A stretch of 64,000 nucleotides of DNA. It comes from Roseiarcus sp963749715. GTDB lineage: Bacteria; Pseudomonadota; Alphaproteobacteria; Rhizobiales; Beijerinckiaceae. Under the pieces are notes generated by a model. It was given only the letters and a program-made list of their open reading frames with translations. It did not search any database and was not told the origin of the DNA. Positions 45,252-53,363 of the stretch are shown piece after piece. The stretch lies in assembly GCA_963749715.1 (NCBI GenBank), contig CAVVNR010000012.1, positions 257,135 through 321,134 of the forward strand, in the 5' to 3' direction. The position numbers and the translations under genes were made by a program. The number at the start of each line of letters is the position of its first letter. The stretch's first letter is position 1.

Positions 45252-45458
45252 ATGTCCCCGATCCTTCCAATTTCGCTCTTGGTCACCGTCCTTTGCATGT
45301 TTGGGGCGGTCGAGGGGGTGTTGTTTCAACAGCTCCTGTTCGTCGGGGCGGCGGTTGGCGCGACGATATTGGTCTGCTCTGTCGAAGCCTGGAGCGCCCA
45401 CGAGGCGCCAGTCCGGAGCGAGGACGATCGTAGCTTCCGCGATCGAACAGACCAATAG
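45252..45458 (+). CDS. small two-helix membrane protein, hypothetical
   Basis: A 68-residue frame from ATG 45252 (or GTG 45243) with two hydrophobic segments, SPILPISLLVTVLCMFGAV and LLFVGAAVGATILVCSV, and a charged tail ending RSFRDRTDQ. The hydrophobic pattern supports a real membrane peptide; the ribosome binding site is weak. It ends one base before the stop of the convergent SDR gene. Confidence 0.4.
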   Translation: MSPILPISLLVTVLCMFGAVEGVLFQQLLFVGAAVGATILVCSVEAWSAHEAPVRSEDDRSFRDRTDQ

Positions 45459-45459
45459 G

Positions 45460-46215
45460 CTAGAATCCCTCCCCTCCATCCACTGTAAGCACCTGGCCTA
45501 TGATGTGGCGCGCCTTGTCGCTGCACAGAAAGAGGACGGCTTCGGCGATGTCGTCGCCGTCGGCGATCCGGCCGGCGGGAATGCGGCGGATCATCGCCGC
45601 TTCGTCGAGCCGGCCGATGCGAAAGTCCTCCAGCACCCCCTCGCTCTTGACGTGGCCCGGCGCGACCGCGTTGACGCGCAGGCCCTTCCCCGCCCATTCC
45701 ACGGCCATCGACCGGGTCAGGCTTTCCAGCGCCGCCTTGGTCGCCGAATAGAGGGCGAGGCCAGGGACGGGCCGCCCGGCGGCGATGCTGCTGACGTTGA
45801 CGATCGCGCCGCTTCTCCCCCGCTCGATCGCCCTTTTCGCCATCGCCCGCGCGCCGTTGAGCGGCCCGACGACATTGACGGCGAAGAAGCGCGCCGCCTC
45901 GGCCGCATCCGCTTCGATCAGCGGCAGGACAGAAAAGTAAGCGGCGTTGTTGACGAGGATGTCGACCGCGCCGAAACGGCCGACGGCTGCGGCCACCATC
46001 CTCTCGCAGTCCTGAGGCTCGGCGACGTCGGCAGCGACGGTGAGGACCGGCGCCCCGGATTCCTTCTCGATCGCCGCCGCCGAACGCGCGAGCGTAGCCT
46101 CCGTCCGCCCAGCGATGGCGATCCGAGCTCCCGCACGCGCAAAGGCGCGCGCGATCGCATGGCCGAGCACGCCGCCGCCGCCAGTCACGATCGCGACCTT
46201 GCCGGCGAACTCCAA
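45460..46215 (-). CDS. short-chain dehydrogenase/reductase
   Basis: About 251 residues, classical SDR: the NAD(P) site VAIVTGGGGVLGHAIARAFA, NNAAY, the catalytic serine in VNVSSIAAG and YSATKAALESL (Tyr and Lys), and the C-terminal QVLTVDGGEGF. The substrate is unknown. The start is most likely TTG 46215; the frame upstream to 46272 runs through a palindromic repeat (46222-46244) whose purine-rich arm GGGCGGGAG serves as the ribosome binding site. Confidence 0.85.
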   Translation of the reverse strand: MEFAGKVAIVTGGGGVLGHAIARAFARAGARIAIAGRTEATLARSAAAIEKESGAPVLTVAADVAEPQDCERMVAAAVGRFGAVDILVNNAAYFSVLPLIEADAAEAARFFAVNVVGPLNGARAMAKRAIERGRSGAIVNVSSIAAGRPVPGLALYSATKAALESLTRSMAVEWAGKGLRVNAVAPGHVKSEGVLEDFRIGRLDEAAMIRRIPAGRIADGDDIAEAVLFLCSDKARHIIGQVLTVDGGEGF

Positions 46216-46221
46216 CGTGCT

Positions 46222-46244
46222 CCCGCCCCCTTTGTGAGGGCGGG
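46222..46244. repeat. REP-like palindrome
   Basis: cccgccc and gggcggg form a 7-bp stem around ccctttgtga, flanked by ttggggtcagggg. This is the general shape of repetitive extragenic palindromes in Alphaproteobacteria. It lies directly before the SDR start. A related G-rich patch with cgcggtcgctgaccgcg follows at about 46700. Confidence 0.45.
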
Positions 46245-46268
46245 TTGGGGTCAGGGGTCGCGCCGACC

Positions 46269-46640
46269 TCAAAACGTCGATTCCTCCCTACGCGGCCTCA
46301 ACTCGAGCAACCTCTTGTAGATCGTTTCGAGCACGCCATCGAGATTGCGATCGACGTCATCGTTGGTGAAACGCAGCCCCGCGAGCCCTGTGCGGCGAGC
46401 GCCGACGAACGGTTGGCGTCGTAGCCGATCTCCTCGTCCCTCGAATGCGTCGCTCCGTCAACCTCGACGACAGCCGCGCGTCCAAGCAGGCGAAGTCGAC
46501 GATGAAGCCGCCAAGAACAACTTGGCGACGAAAGCGGAAGCCGTCGATTTGCTTGCGTCGAAGACCTTCCAGAGGCGTCGCTCGGCATTTGTCGGGTCGC
46601 GTCTGAAGGAGCGCGCAAGAGGCGTCAATCTCTTCCGCAT
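46269..46640 (-). pseudogene. DUF559 endonuclease-domain gene with at least three frameshifts
   Basis: From ATG 46640 the pieces read RKRLTPLARSFRRDPTNAER, RRKQIDGFRFRRQVVLGGFI with VDFACLDARL, VVEVDGATHSRDEEIGYDAN, and FTNDDVDRNLDGVLETIYKR, each in a different frame from the one before. Together they are a complete DUF559 (Vsr/restriction-endonuclease-like fold) protein of about 120 residues, with the catalytic-type FAC and EVDG segments. Such genes often occur alone and decay often. Indels are spread over the whole gene. Confidence 0.75.
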
Positions 46641-46797
46641 GGCGCGACCCCCCGCCCCCGCAAGGCCCCACAAAGGCCGGGGAGTTGTGGGGAGTTGTGG
46701 GGCGCGGTCGCTGACCGCGCCTGGCCGGGTCGGCGCCCCGGCCCTACAAGGCCCGCAAGGGGGGCGGGAATTCGCGCTCTTACGGGTACGGGGGGCG

Positions 46798-47109
46798 TCA
46801 CGCCATCGACTGGAAGCGCTTGGCGAGGGCGCTGATCCGCTTCGCGGTCTCGATGTCGAGATCGGTGATCTTCATGCCGGCATCGTGGGTGCAGAACGAG
46901 AACGAGACGATGTTGTAGGAATTGTGGAATTCCGGGTGATGGTTCATCACCTCGGCCTCAATCGCGATCTCGACAATGAAGGCGATGGCGTCGCGAAAGG
47001 TCTTGAGCGCGAACTTCGCCTCGATGTTCGGCGCCTTCACCGACCAGTCCGGCAATTCCGCCAGCGCCGAGCGAATCTCGGCCTCGCTGAGAATCCTGTA
47101 GTGCGCCAT
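46798..47109 (-). CDS. phhB: 4a-hydroxytetrahydrobiopterin dehydratase (PCD/PhhB)
   Basis: A 103-residue enzyme that regenerates the pterin cofactor of phenylalanine hydroxylase. The active-site block is EVMNHHPEFHNSYNIVSFSF with the paired histidines, followed by THDAGMKITDLDIETAKRIS. The protein length is typical. No hydroxylase gene lies in the window. Upstream lies the third DUF4239 gene, 15 bp away on the same strand. Confidence 0.93.
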   Translation of the reverse strand: MAHYRILSEAEIRSALAELPDWSVKAPNIEAKFALKTFRDAIAFIVEIAIEAEVMNHHPEFHNSYNIVSFSFCTHDAGMKITDLDIETAKRISALAKRFQSMA

Positions 47110-47124
47110 GGGTTTGCTCCGTCG

Positions 47125-47922
47125 TCACTGCGGAGCGCCGCTCGTCTGGGCGGCGCCCGGCTGGTCAAGCTGAAGGATCGCCTGTTCGAGCGGCGCCGGC
47201 GAGACGCGAATTGAACTGGTGTAGGGCTGGCTGAACTCGAGGATCAGAAAGATCGCCAACCCGATTGACGCGCTGCCCAGGACGAGCATCGCAAGCGACA
47301 TCGGGCTCAATTTCGACAAAAGCCCCATAGCGGCGAACAAAAGGGACGCCCAGAACGTCACGGCGTAGATCAGTGGCCAGGGAACCGGCGTCGCGGCCTG
47401 CAGCGACATGAGGAGCCGTTGCTCGCCGATGAAAGCGTAGTTTGCGCGCGCGCCGGCGAGCAGGTTTGTCTGCGCCGGCGTTTTGGGATCGAGGCCATCG
47501 AGAAACTTGTTCAGGTTGCCCATCGCCTTGTAGGAGGCCTCGTAAGCGGCGGCGCGCGAGGTGTCGTCGCCCCAGAACTGTTCGTGCGCCCAGACGAGAT
47601 CGGTCCGCAAGATGCCGCGGGCCTCATCCGCCACGGGCCCGTACTGGCGCATTTCGAGATCGAACTCGAGCGCGCGGGCGACAAGCGTCTGCAGTTCCGT
47701 CTGCTGGGTGCTGTAAACGCCGTAGGCGGTCCAGATGAGGAGGCCGTTGACCAGCACGAGCAGGAGCGTCAGCTGCCCGACGACCCCGCCGATCATGTCG
47801 CGGGCCTTGTCCATCGTGTAGCGCTCCGGGAGGACGCGCTGAAGCACGAGGCCGAGGACGCCGCTCCCGGTGATCACTCCGGTGACAACGAGCGAGATGG
47901 CGAGCGAACTCATTTCCGGCAT
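47125..47922 (-). CDS. DUF4239-type membrane protein (copy 3 of 3)
   Basis: About 265 residues with the same plan as the copies at 10.1 and 27.5 kb: helix 1 (LAISLVVTGVITGSGVLGLV), LQRVLPERYTMDKARDMIGG, helix 2, LVARALEFDLEMRQYGPVAD, a helical middle and two C-terminal helices ending LAIFLILEFSQPYTSSIRVS. ATG 47922 has GGAGG four bases upstream; ATG 47913 is an alternative. It may be co-transcribed with phhB, which would be the only operon link any of the three copies has. Confidence 0.8.
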   Translation of the reverse strand: MPEMSSLAISLVVTGVITGSGVLGLVLQRVLPERYTMDKARDMIGGVVGQLTLLLVLVNGLLIWTAYGVYSTQQTELQTLVARALEFDLEMRQYGPVADEARGILRTDLVWAHEQFWGDDTSRAAAYEASYKAMGNLNKFLDGLDPKTPAQTNLLAGARANYAFIGEQRLLMSLQAATPVPWPLIYAVTFWASLLFAAMGLLSKLSPMSLAMLVLGSASIGLAIFLILEFSQPYTSSIRVSPAPLEQAILQLDQPGAAQTSGAPQ

Positions 47923-48030
47923 CCCGCCTCCGACGCACTCTGGTGACATGTCCGGAAGGCTCCGTCCAGCGGCCGGCTGGTTGGGCCGGAGCGGCCCGCG
48001 CTCGCCGCGTTCCGGGAGCGCCTCGCGTCG

Positions 48031-49485
48031 TCACGTATGAAGGGCGTCCTTGTAGATTTTCCCGTCCTTCATGATGATCAGGAAATTCTTCTCCGGGTTT
48101 TCGACGAGGGCGATGTCGGCGATCGGGTCGCCGTCGACCAGGATCAGGTCCGCGAGCGCGCCCTCCTCAATGACGCCAAGCTTGCCGGGATAGGGATTGC
48201 GCGGCCCCGACAAGGAGAGCAGTTCGCCGTTGGTCGAGGTCGCCATCTTTAGGATTTCGGCGCTGTCGTACCAGCGCGTGAGATGGGTCAACATGATTCC
48301 CTGGCGCGCGGTCTTCTGCGCAGAAAACAACAGGTCCGAGCCGAAGGCCGTCCTGAGTTTATAGGCCTTGGCCAACGGGTAGGCCGTGTTTGACCCGGCA
48401 ATGACCTGGAGCTGGTTGATGCGGCTTTGACCGCTGAGAGGCACGGTGTCGTCGTCCCCTATGAACGGCTGAATGCTCAGCCAGACGCCTTTCTCCGCCA
48501 TTTGCTTGGCGGCCGCCTCGTCCATCAGATGCCCGTGCTCGATGCACTGAACTCCGGCGGCGATCGCACGCTCGATGGCGGCGGGCGGATAAGCGTGCAC
48601 CGCGACGTAGGTATTCCGATCGGCGGCCGCTTCGACGCCGGCGCGAAGCTCGGCCTCGCTGAACGTCAGCATGTCCAGCGTGGTGCGCGGCGAGGACACG
48701 CCTCCGCCGCCCACCAGTTTTATCTGCGATGCGCCCTGCAAAAGTTGCTCGCGCACCCTGAGGCGCACTTCGTCGGCGCTATCGGCGATATTTGCGGCAC
48801 CGGTCCGTTCCATGAAGCTCACTGGACCGCCCGGACTCCGCGGCAGGTCGGAAAGGGGCCGCATATCCCCGTGGCCGCCGGTCGTTGTGATCATCGCGCC
48901 GCAAGGGTAGATCCGCGGTCCCGGCACGAGCCCTTCGTCGATCGCCTGTTTGAGCGCGAATGAAGGGCCGCCCAGGTCGCGAACCGCCGTGAATCCGCGC
49001 ATCAGCGTGCGCTCAGCCTCGGCGCTGGCGGCCAGGAAAACATAACCGACGTCCGCCGCGAACAGCGTCGAGATCGGCAGGGCGGCGAACATGCAATGCC
49101 AGTGCGCGTCGATCAATCCCGGCATCACGACACGACCGCCGCAATCAATGGTGCGCGACCCTTCCGAACCGGCCGGATTCCCGGTCGCGACCGTCTTGAC
49201 CCGCTCGCCTTCGACGATGAGGCTCAATCCTTCCCTCAGGACGTTGGATTTTCCGTCGAACAGCCGAAAATTCGTGAACAGGATCGGCGGCGCCGACACG
49301 CTTTGCGCTCGCGCCGCGCGGGGGAACCCAAGCATCGCGACCGAAGCACCCAATCCGGCCACAAATCCGCGGCGCGAAAGATCGGCGTTGATTCGGCGCG
49401 TCAGGGACTGAAGCTCGCCTCGGCAACACGAGCAGCCCTGAGAACCTGCTGCTTCCGTTTGATCGCCTGATGAGCAAGAAAACAT
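48031..49485 (-). CDS. Tat-exported metal-dependent amidohydrolase (imidazolonepropionase-like/prolidase type)
   Basis: A 484-residue protein with a twin-arginine leader (LSRRGFVAGLGASVAMLGF, cut near ARAQ) preceded by an unusual cysteine-rich stretch (QGCSCCRGE). The amidohydrolase core shows the metal ligands MPGLIDAHWHCMF, a probable carboxylated lysine in ASQIKLVGGGG, VAVHAYPP, CIEHGHLMDE and the aspartate in RTAFGSDLLF. Relatives hydrolyse imides, dipeptides or toxins such as ochratoxin in the periplasm. It is the last gene of a minus-strand group with an SDR and a hydroxyacyl-CoA-dehydrogenase-like gene. Confidence 0.85.
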   Translation of the reverse strand: MFSCSSGDQTEAAGSQGCSCCRGELQSLTRRINADLSRRGFVAGLGASVAMLGFPRAARAQSVSAPPILFTNFRLFDGKSNVLREGLSLIVEGERVKTVATGNPAGSEGSRTIDCGGRVVMPGLIDAHWHCMFAALPISTLFAADVGYVFLAASAEAERTLMRGFTAVRDLGGPSFALKQAIDEGLVPGPRIYPCGAMITTTGGHGDMRPLSDLPRSPGGPVSFMERTGAANIADSADEVRLRVREQLLQGASQIKLVGGGGVSSPRTTLDMLTFSEAELRAGVEAAADRNTYVAVHAYPPAAIERAIAAGVQCIEHGHLMDEAAAKQMAEKGVWLSIQPFIGDDDTVPLSGQSRINQLQVIAGSNTAYPLAKAYKLRTAFGSDLLFSAQKTARQGIMLTHLTRWYDSAEILKMATSTNGELLSLSGPRNPYPGKLGVIEEGALADLILVDGDPIADIALVENPEKNFLIIMKDGKIYKDALHT

Positions 49486-49551
49486 GCGGCGTTCCTCGGT
49501 TGGCGAATGTTCGCGAGCCGGCCGGCGAATCAGGCCGCCGCTGGCGCGCCC

Positions 49552-50400
49552 TCAACCCTTGGCGAATTTCGCGAACGCGTCCTTGTAGTCGGGATGCCAG
49601 CGGGAGAGCGGCGGCCGGTTCTCGACGATGTCGCCCGCGGCCCATAGGATCCGCCGCTCGTCCAGTTCGCGCGGCACGTCGTTGTCGGGGCAAAGGATGT
49701 AAAAATCGCCGGCGGCCATCGAGGCGAGCAGAAAATCGACCACCTGCTCCGCCGTCCAGGCGCCGGCCGGCTTGGCGAGGTTCGAGCCCGCGGTCATGCC
49801 GGTGAAGGTGAAACCCGGAATGAGCAGGTGCGCGCTCACCCGGCAGCCGTCGATATTGCGCAATTCATGCGCCAGCGCCTCGGTCACCACCTTCACTCCG
49901 GCTTTCGAGACATTGTAGGCGGTGTCGCCCGGCGGACAGGTTATCCCCTGCTTAGAGCCGGTGTTGACGATCGCGGCGGGCGTCTCCTGCCGGATCATGT
50001 CGGGGGCAAACGTCTGAACCCCGTTGACGACGCCAAGGAGATTGACGTCGATAATCCGCCGCCACCGGACGGGATCGCCGAACAATCCGCCGCCGCCGCC
50101 CGTTCCCGCGTTGTTCATCAGGAGCGCAACCTCGCCGAACGCCTCGAAGACCAATTCCTTCAGGCGCCGCACGCTTTCGGGATTGCTCACGTCGACCGTG
50201 AAGGTCGTCAGCGCCTCGGGACGCTCAGCCGTCTCTCGAAGCGTCGCGGTGGCGGCATCGAGCGCCTCGCCGTTGGCGTCGGCCATGCACACGTTCATGC
50301 CGAGCGCCGCGAGTTTGGCCGAAGCGGCAAGGCCGATGCCGCTCGCCGCTCCGGTGACGACCGCGACCCGGTTCGGGCTAAGCGCAGGATGTGTGGTCAC
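49552..50400 (-). CDS. short-chain dehydrogenase/reductase
   Basis: About 282 residues with RVAVVTGAASGIGLAASAKL (cofactor), MNNAGTGGGGG, VNTGSKQGIT and AYNVSKAGVKVVTEA (Tyr/Lys). The loop after the active site, LLIPGFTFTGMTAGS, and a long C-terminal extension ending HPDYKDAFAKFAKG mark a subgroup seen in catabolic clusters. The start is GTG 50400, seven bases after GGAGG. It lies between the dehydrogenase at 50471 and the amidohydrolase at 48031 with gaps under 75 bp, so the three are probably one transcript. Confidence 0.87.
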   Translation of the reverse strand: MTTHPALSPNRVAVVTGAASGIGLAASAKLAALGMNVCMADANGEALDAATATLRETAERPEALTTFTVDVSNPESVRRLKELVFEAFGEVALLMNNAGTGGGGGLFGDPVRWRRIIDVNLLGVVNGVQTFAPDMIRQETPAAIVNTGSKQGITCPPGDTAYNVSKAGVKVVTEALAHELRNIDGCRVSAHLLIPGFTFTGMTAGSNLAKPAGAWTAEQVVDFLLASMAAGDFYILCPDNDVPRELDERRILWAAGDIVENRPPLSRWHPDYKDAFAKFAKG

Positions 50401-50470
50401 TTGAGGTCCTCCGGTCTCTGGAGAATTGGAGACGCTTACATCACGCCATGGGCGCTTCGGCAATCGATCT

Positions 50471-51415
50471 TCATTCGCCGATGTCTTCGGCCGCGCGCGC
50501 TTTATGCGCGGCGAGCGCCATCAGCCGCCGGTCGCGCCACGCCTGACGCGCCGCCAGCCGGTCGGCCGGCAGACGCTTTCGCCGGTCGGCTTCGATTGTG
50601 TCCATGACCGGCCCCGACCAGTCCGCCCGCCACTGCGACGAAGCGAAGATCTCCTCGTAAGTCCTTTGATAGCGCTTGGCGTAGTCGCGCACGCCGCCCG
50701 GGGCATTGAGGTCGATGGTCTCGAATGGGCCGATGAACGACCAGCGCATCGCCAGCCCGTCGCGAATGCCGATGTCGATGTCCTCGACGCTCGCGTAGCC
50801 TTCGGCGACAAGGCGGAACGCTTCTTCGAGCATCGCGCCCTGCAAACGGTTCATCAGGAAGCCGTCGATCTCGCGCTTCATCACGATCGGCGCGTGTCCG
50901 GCGGAGCGCATCAACGCCGCCGTCCGTTCGACCACCGCGGCGTCCGTCCACGGGGCCGGCACAACCTCGACCGCCGGAATGAGATAAGGCGGATTGATCG
51001 GGTGAACCACCAATGAGCGGGCGCGGCCCGGCAGCGCCTCGGTGAAGCGCGACGGCAGGATCGCCGAGGTGGAGCTCGCCAGGACGGCGCCATCGGCCGC
51101 GAGCGCGTCCAGTCGGGCGAAGACCTGCCGTTTCAGGCTGACGTCCTCGGGCGTGCTCTCCTGGACATGGCTCGCCCCATCCAGCGCCTCTTCCAGCGTC
51201 GAGGCGCGGCGCATGCAGGCGCGAACGTCGGCCGGGGAATCGCGAAGCAGCGCATTGGCGGCCAGATCGGGCAGAACCTCGTCCGCGTAGCGCAAGGCTT
51301 CGACCGCTGCGTCCGGCCTCTCGTCCCAGAGGGCGACGTCGTGGCCGGCGCGGGCGAAAGTGATCGCCCAGGCGCGACCGACCAGTCCCAATCCGATGAG
51401 GGCGATCTTGCTCAT
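50471..51415 (-). CDS. 3-hydroxyacyl-CoA dehydrogenase-like protein (lambda-crystallin/L-gulonate dehydrogenase group)
   Basis: A 314-residue NAD-dependent dehydrogenase. The Rossmann start SKIALIGLGLVGRAWAITFA is followed by SHVQESTPEDVSLK, ASSTSAILPSRF, LVVHPINPPYLIPAVEVVPA (active-site His) and MKREIDGFLMNRLQGAMLEE, the order of the lambda-crystallin/L-gulonate 3-dehydrogenase branch rather than the fatty-acid enzymes. Its substrate is a 3-hydroxy acid, possibly also a carnitine-type one. ATG 51415 has GGAGA upstream and begins the fold; the frame above it contains an 18-bp tandem repeat. Confidence 0.85.
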   Translation of the reverse strand: MSKIALIGLGLVGRAWAITFARAGHDVALWDERPDAAVEALRYADEVLPDLAANALLRDSPADVRACMRRASTLEEALDGASHVQESTPEDVSLKRQVFARLDALAADGAVLASSTSAILPSRFTEALPGRARSLVVHPINPPYLIPAVEVVPAPWTDAAVVERTAALMRSAGHAPIVMKREIDGFLMNRLQGAMLEEAFRLVAEGYASVEDIDIGIRDGLAMRWSFIGPFETIDLNAPGGVRDYAKRYQRTYEEIFASSQWRADWSGPVMDTIEADRRKRLPADRLAARQAWRDRRLMALAAHKARAAEDIGE

Positions 51416-51448
51416 TGACGGTCTCCGGCGCCGGGCGAGGCTCATTCG

Positions 51449-51484
51449 ATGCGCCTTGAATTTGCAATGCGCCTCGAATTTGCC
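51449..51484. repeat. two tandem copies of an 18-bp sequence
   Basis: atgcgccttgaatttgca (51449-51466) is followed at once by atgcgcctcgaatttgcc, 16 of 18 bases alike. It lies 34 bp upstream of the dehydrogenase start, a position where a regulator could bind. Confidence 0.5.
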
Positions 51485-51740
51485 CGGCGCGTCAATGCGA
51501 GGCGAGCACGCGCGCAAACGCGCCGCTGCGCGGCTCCTCGGAGTCGGGGGTCGCGATAGCAGTTTGATTACAATTTGGCGCGATTGCCGTTCAATCGAAT
51601 CTAACTAAGTCCACAACCATAGCTTGTATCTCGCCGCCTGCGCGCGTATTTAATAAAAATAGAGCCAAGCGATGGCTTGTATTTGTAGTCTCTACGCCAA
51701 TCGCGAACAGAACATGACTGGCGAAGGAGACAGGAGATGC

Positions 51741-52301
51741 ATGATGCATAATACTCTGATAACCATGATTGCCTCAGTGGCGGCAACGATGCTGTTGACC
51801 GCCTCGGCAGCGAACGCGACAGTCTACAAATTCACCTTCGAGACTTTCGATTCGCAACTGACGGCGGCGGGCGAGATGACCGTCAACGCCTCCGACGAGG
51901 TGACGGCGGTTTCGGGCGATATTTCTGGCCTGGTCGATCAGACCATCGCCTCGGTTACGTCCAACCCGAACTTTTCCGGCTCGGCCTATAGCCCCGACGG
52001 AGCGTTCATCTTCAACAACCTGTACTATAAGTCGGGCATGAGCTTCGACGTTGACGGGCTCCTGTTCGCCACCGTCCAGAATCTGGGCGGCTATTGGAAC
52101 CTGTGGGGCAATTCCCCGGAAAATTACTCGCTCTGGGAATCCGCTCCAGGCTCCGGTTATGCGATCCAGGAGAGCGGAACTCTGAGCATGGCCGCCGTGC
52201 CGGAGCTGTCGACCTGGGCAATGCTCGGGTTTGGCTTCGCCGGCCTCGGCGTCGTCGGTCGCGGCCGCGCTTCCCGGCTGCCGGAAGCGAGCCTCGGCTA
52301 A
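51741..52301 (+). CDS. secreted protein with PEP-CTERM-like sorting tail (PELSTWA variant)
   Basis: About 186 residues. A signal peptide (MMHNTLITMIASVAATMLLT, cut near SAANA) leads to a beta-rich Gly/Ser/Asn domain of unknown function and ends VPELSTWAMLGFGFAGLGVV followed by basic residues. That is the layout of PEP-CTERM tails (motif, hydrophobic helix, Arg cluster), with Leu for the second Pro, as often in this order. An exosortase would cut it at the cell envelope. AGGAG precedes the tandem ATG codons at 51741/51744. Its upstream region is AT-rich. Confidence 0.8.
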   Translation: MMHNTLITMIASVAATMLLTASAANATVYKFTFETFDSQLTAAGEMTVNASDEVTAVSGDISGLVDQTIASVTSNPNFSGSAYSPDGAFIFNNLYYKSGMSFDVDGLLFATVQNLGGYWNLWGNSPENYSLWESAPGSGYAIQESGTLSMAAVPELSTWAMLGFGFAGLGVVGRGRASRLPEASLG

Positions 52302-52563
52302 GCGACAATTCCCTGCCCGCTTGGAACGAGTCCCCCGCTCGGCGGCCCTTTCTGCGCCGTCGGGCCGCTCCGCGCGCGCGACGGTAAGAACCAATTAATT
52401 CAGTTATGAACTGCGCGGTTGTGCAGCTTGACTCTTGAGCTGATTGGGATTTTAAGCAGAATCGGTCGGACTTGCTGAAGCCCGGCCCGATTGAGTTGTG
52501 GCGCAATCGGGAGATCCGAAGCCGCGTGTGAGCGTCAACCGCGGTGTCGCAAGGGGTCTTACG

Positions 52564-52938
52564 ATGTCCAGTCGTGGAAGAGGATCTTATTCGCATCTTC
52601 GCCGGCCGATGGCGCCGCTCGGGACCGTTCACGCGTCTGAGATGGGTGTCAGGTCCCTGCGCAACGGCCTCCCCGACCCTTTTTCCGAAGTTGATCCGTT
52701 CGACGAGCTCGAACGGATTTTTGCGCCCGGACCGCAGCCGTTCCGGCTTCAATTCTTTGCCATCGCCGGCGAGCGCGGCCCGGCCATCGTCCTCGAAACC
52801 GAGATTCCGGTCGGCGACGCGTCCGACGCGATCCGGGCCGCGGTGGAGGCGGACTGGCCGGCGCGAGCAATCGGCGTTCGGGTCCTCGACCGCGAGGGCT
52901 ACGAAATTTTCGAGCGCCTGAGAGCCGATCGGCGCTAG
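52564..52938 (+). CDS. hypothetical protein
   Basis: A 124-residue frame from ATG 52564 with AAGGGG six bases upstream; in-frame starts further up lack this. The C-terminal half (DPFDELERIFAPGPQPFRLQ, then DASDAIRAAVEADWPARAIG and DREGYEIFERLRADRR) looks like a folded alpha/beta unit and carries the coding signal. The N-terminal 30 residues are less convincing. I do not recognise the family. Confidence 0.5.
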   Translation: MSSRGRGSYSHLRRPMAPLGTVHASEMGVRSLRNGLPDPFSEVDPFDELERIFAPGPQPFRLQFFAIAGERGPAIVLETEIPVGDASDAIRAAVEADWPARAIGVRVLDREGYEIFERLRADRR

Positions 52939-52979
52939 CTTTGGGCACCTCGCGACCTCGGGGCGGGCCGCGGCGGAAC

Positions 52980-53363
52980 TCAAGGCGCCTGAAGCAGGCT
53001 GACGTGAGCGGCGACCACCCGCCAGCCCTCCTCGGTCCTGAGCCAGACCTGGCTCTGCCGTCCGGTCAGGGTCGCGCCGGTGCGCTTGAACTCCGCGTTG
53101 GCGGTGGCGAAATCCCGCCCGTAGGTGGTGATCACGGTCTTCAAGAGATCGCGGGCCAGGTTGATCGCCGGGCGGCGGCCGCGAAAAGCGGCAATCTCGT
53201 CATAGCCGTGGAGATTCTCGGTGACCCCGTAGCGCAAGGTGTGCGGGCTCTTCCAGAACAGCGCGTCGAGCTCGGCGATGTCGTTCGAAACGAGCGCACG
53301 CTCGTAGCGCGCGAACGCTTTCTCCACCTCGGCGACCACTTCGGGAATATTGATCTCGATCAT
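52980..53363 (-). CDS. AtzH/HpxZ-like protein (DUF3225, NTF2-like fold)
   Basis: A 127-residue soluble protein: EKAFARYERALVSNDIAELD, ALFWKSPHTLRYGVTENLHG, and SQVWLRTEEGWRVVAAHVSL are the conserved parts of DUF3225. In cyanuric-acid degraders the homologue AtzH is a 1,3-dicarboxyurea deaminase; in Klebsiella the homologue HpxZ belongs to the oxalurate genes. Its start overlaps the amidase stop by four bases, so it is the last gene of the seven-gene operon. The presence of the AtzE and AtzG partners makes a joint ureido-amide pathway likely, but which substrate is open. Confidence 0.87.
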   Translation of the reverse strand: MIEINIPEVVAEVEKAFARYERALVSNDIAELDALFWKSPHTLRYGVTENLHGYDEIAAFRGRRPAINLARDLLKTVITTYGRDFATANAEFKRTGATLTGRQSQVWLRTEEGWRVVAAHVSLLQAP

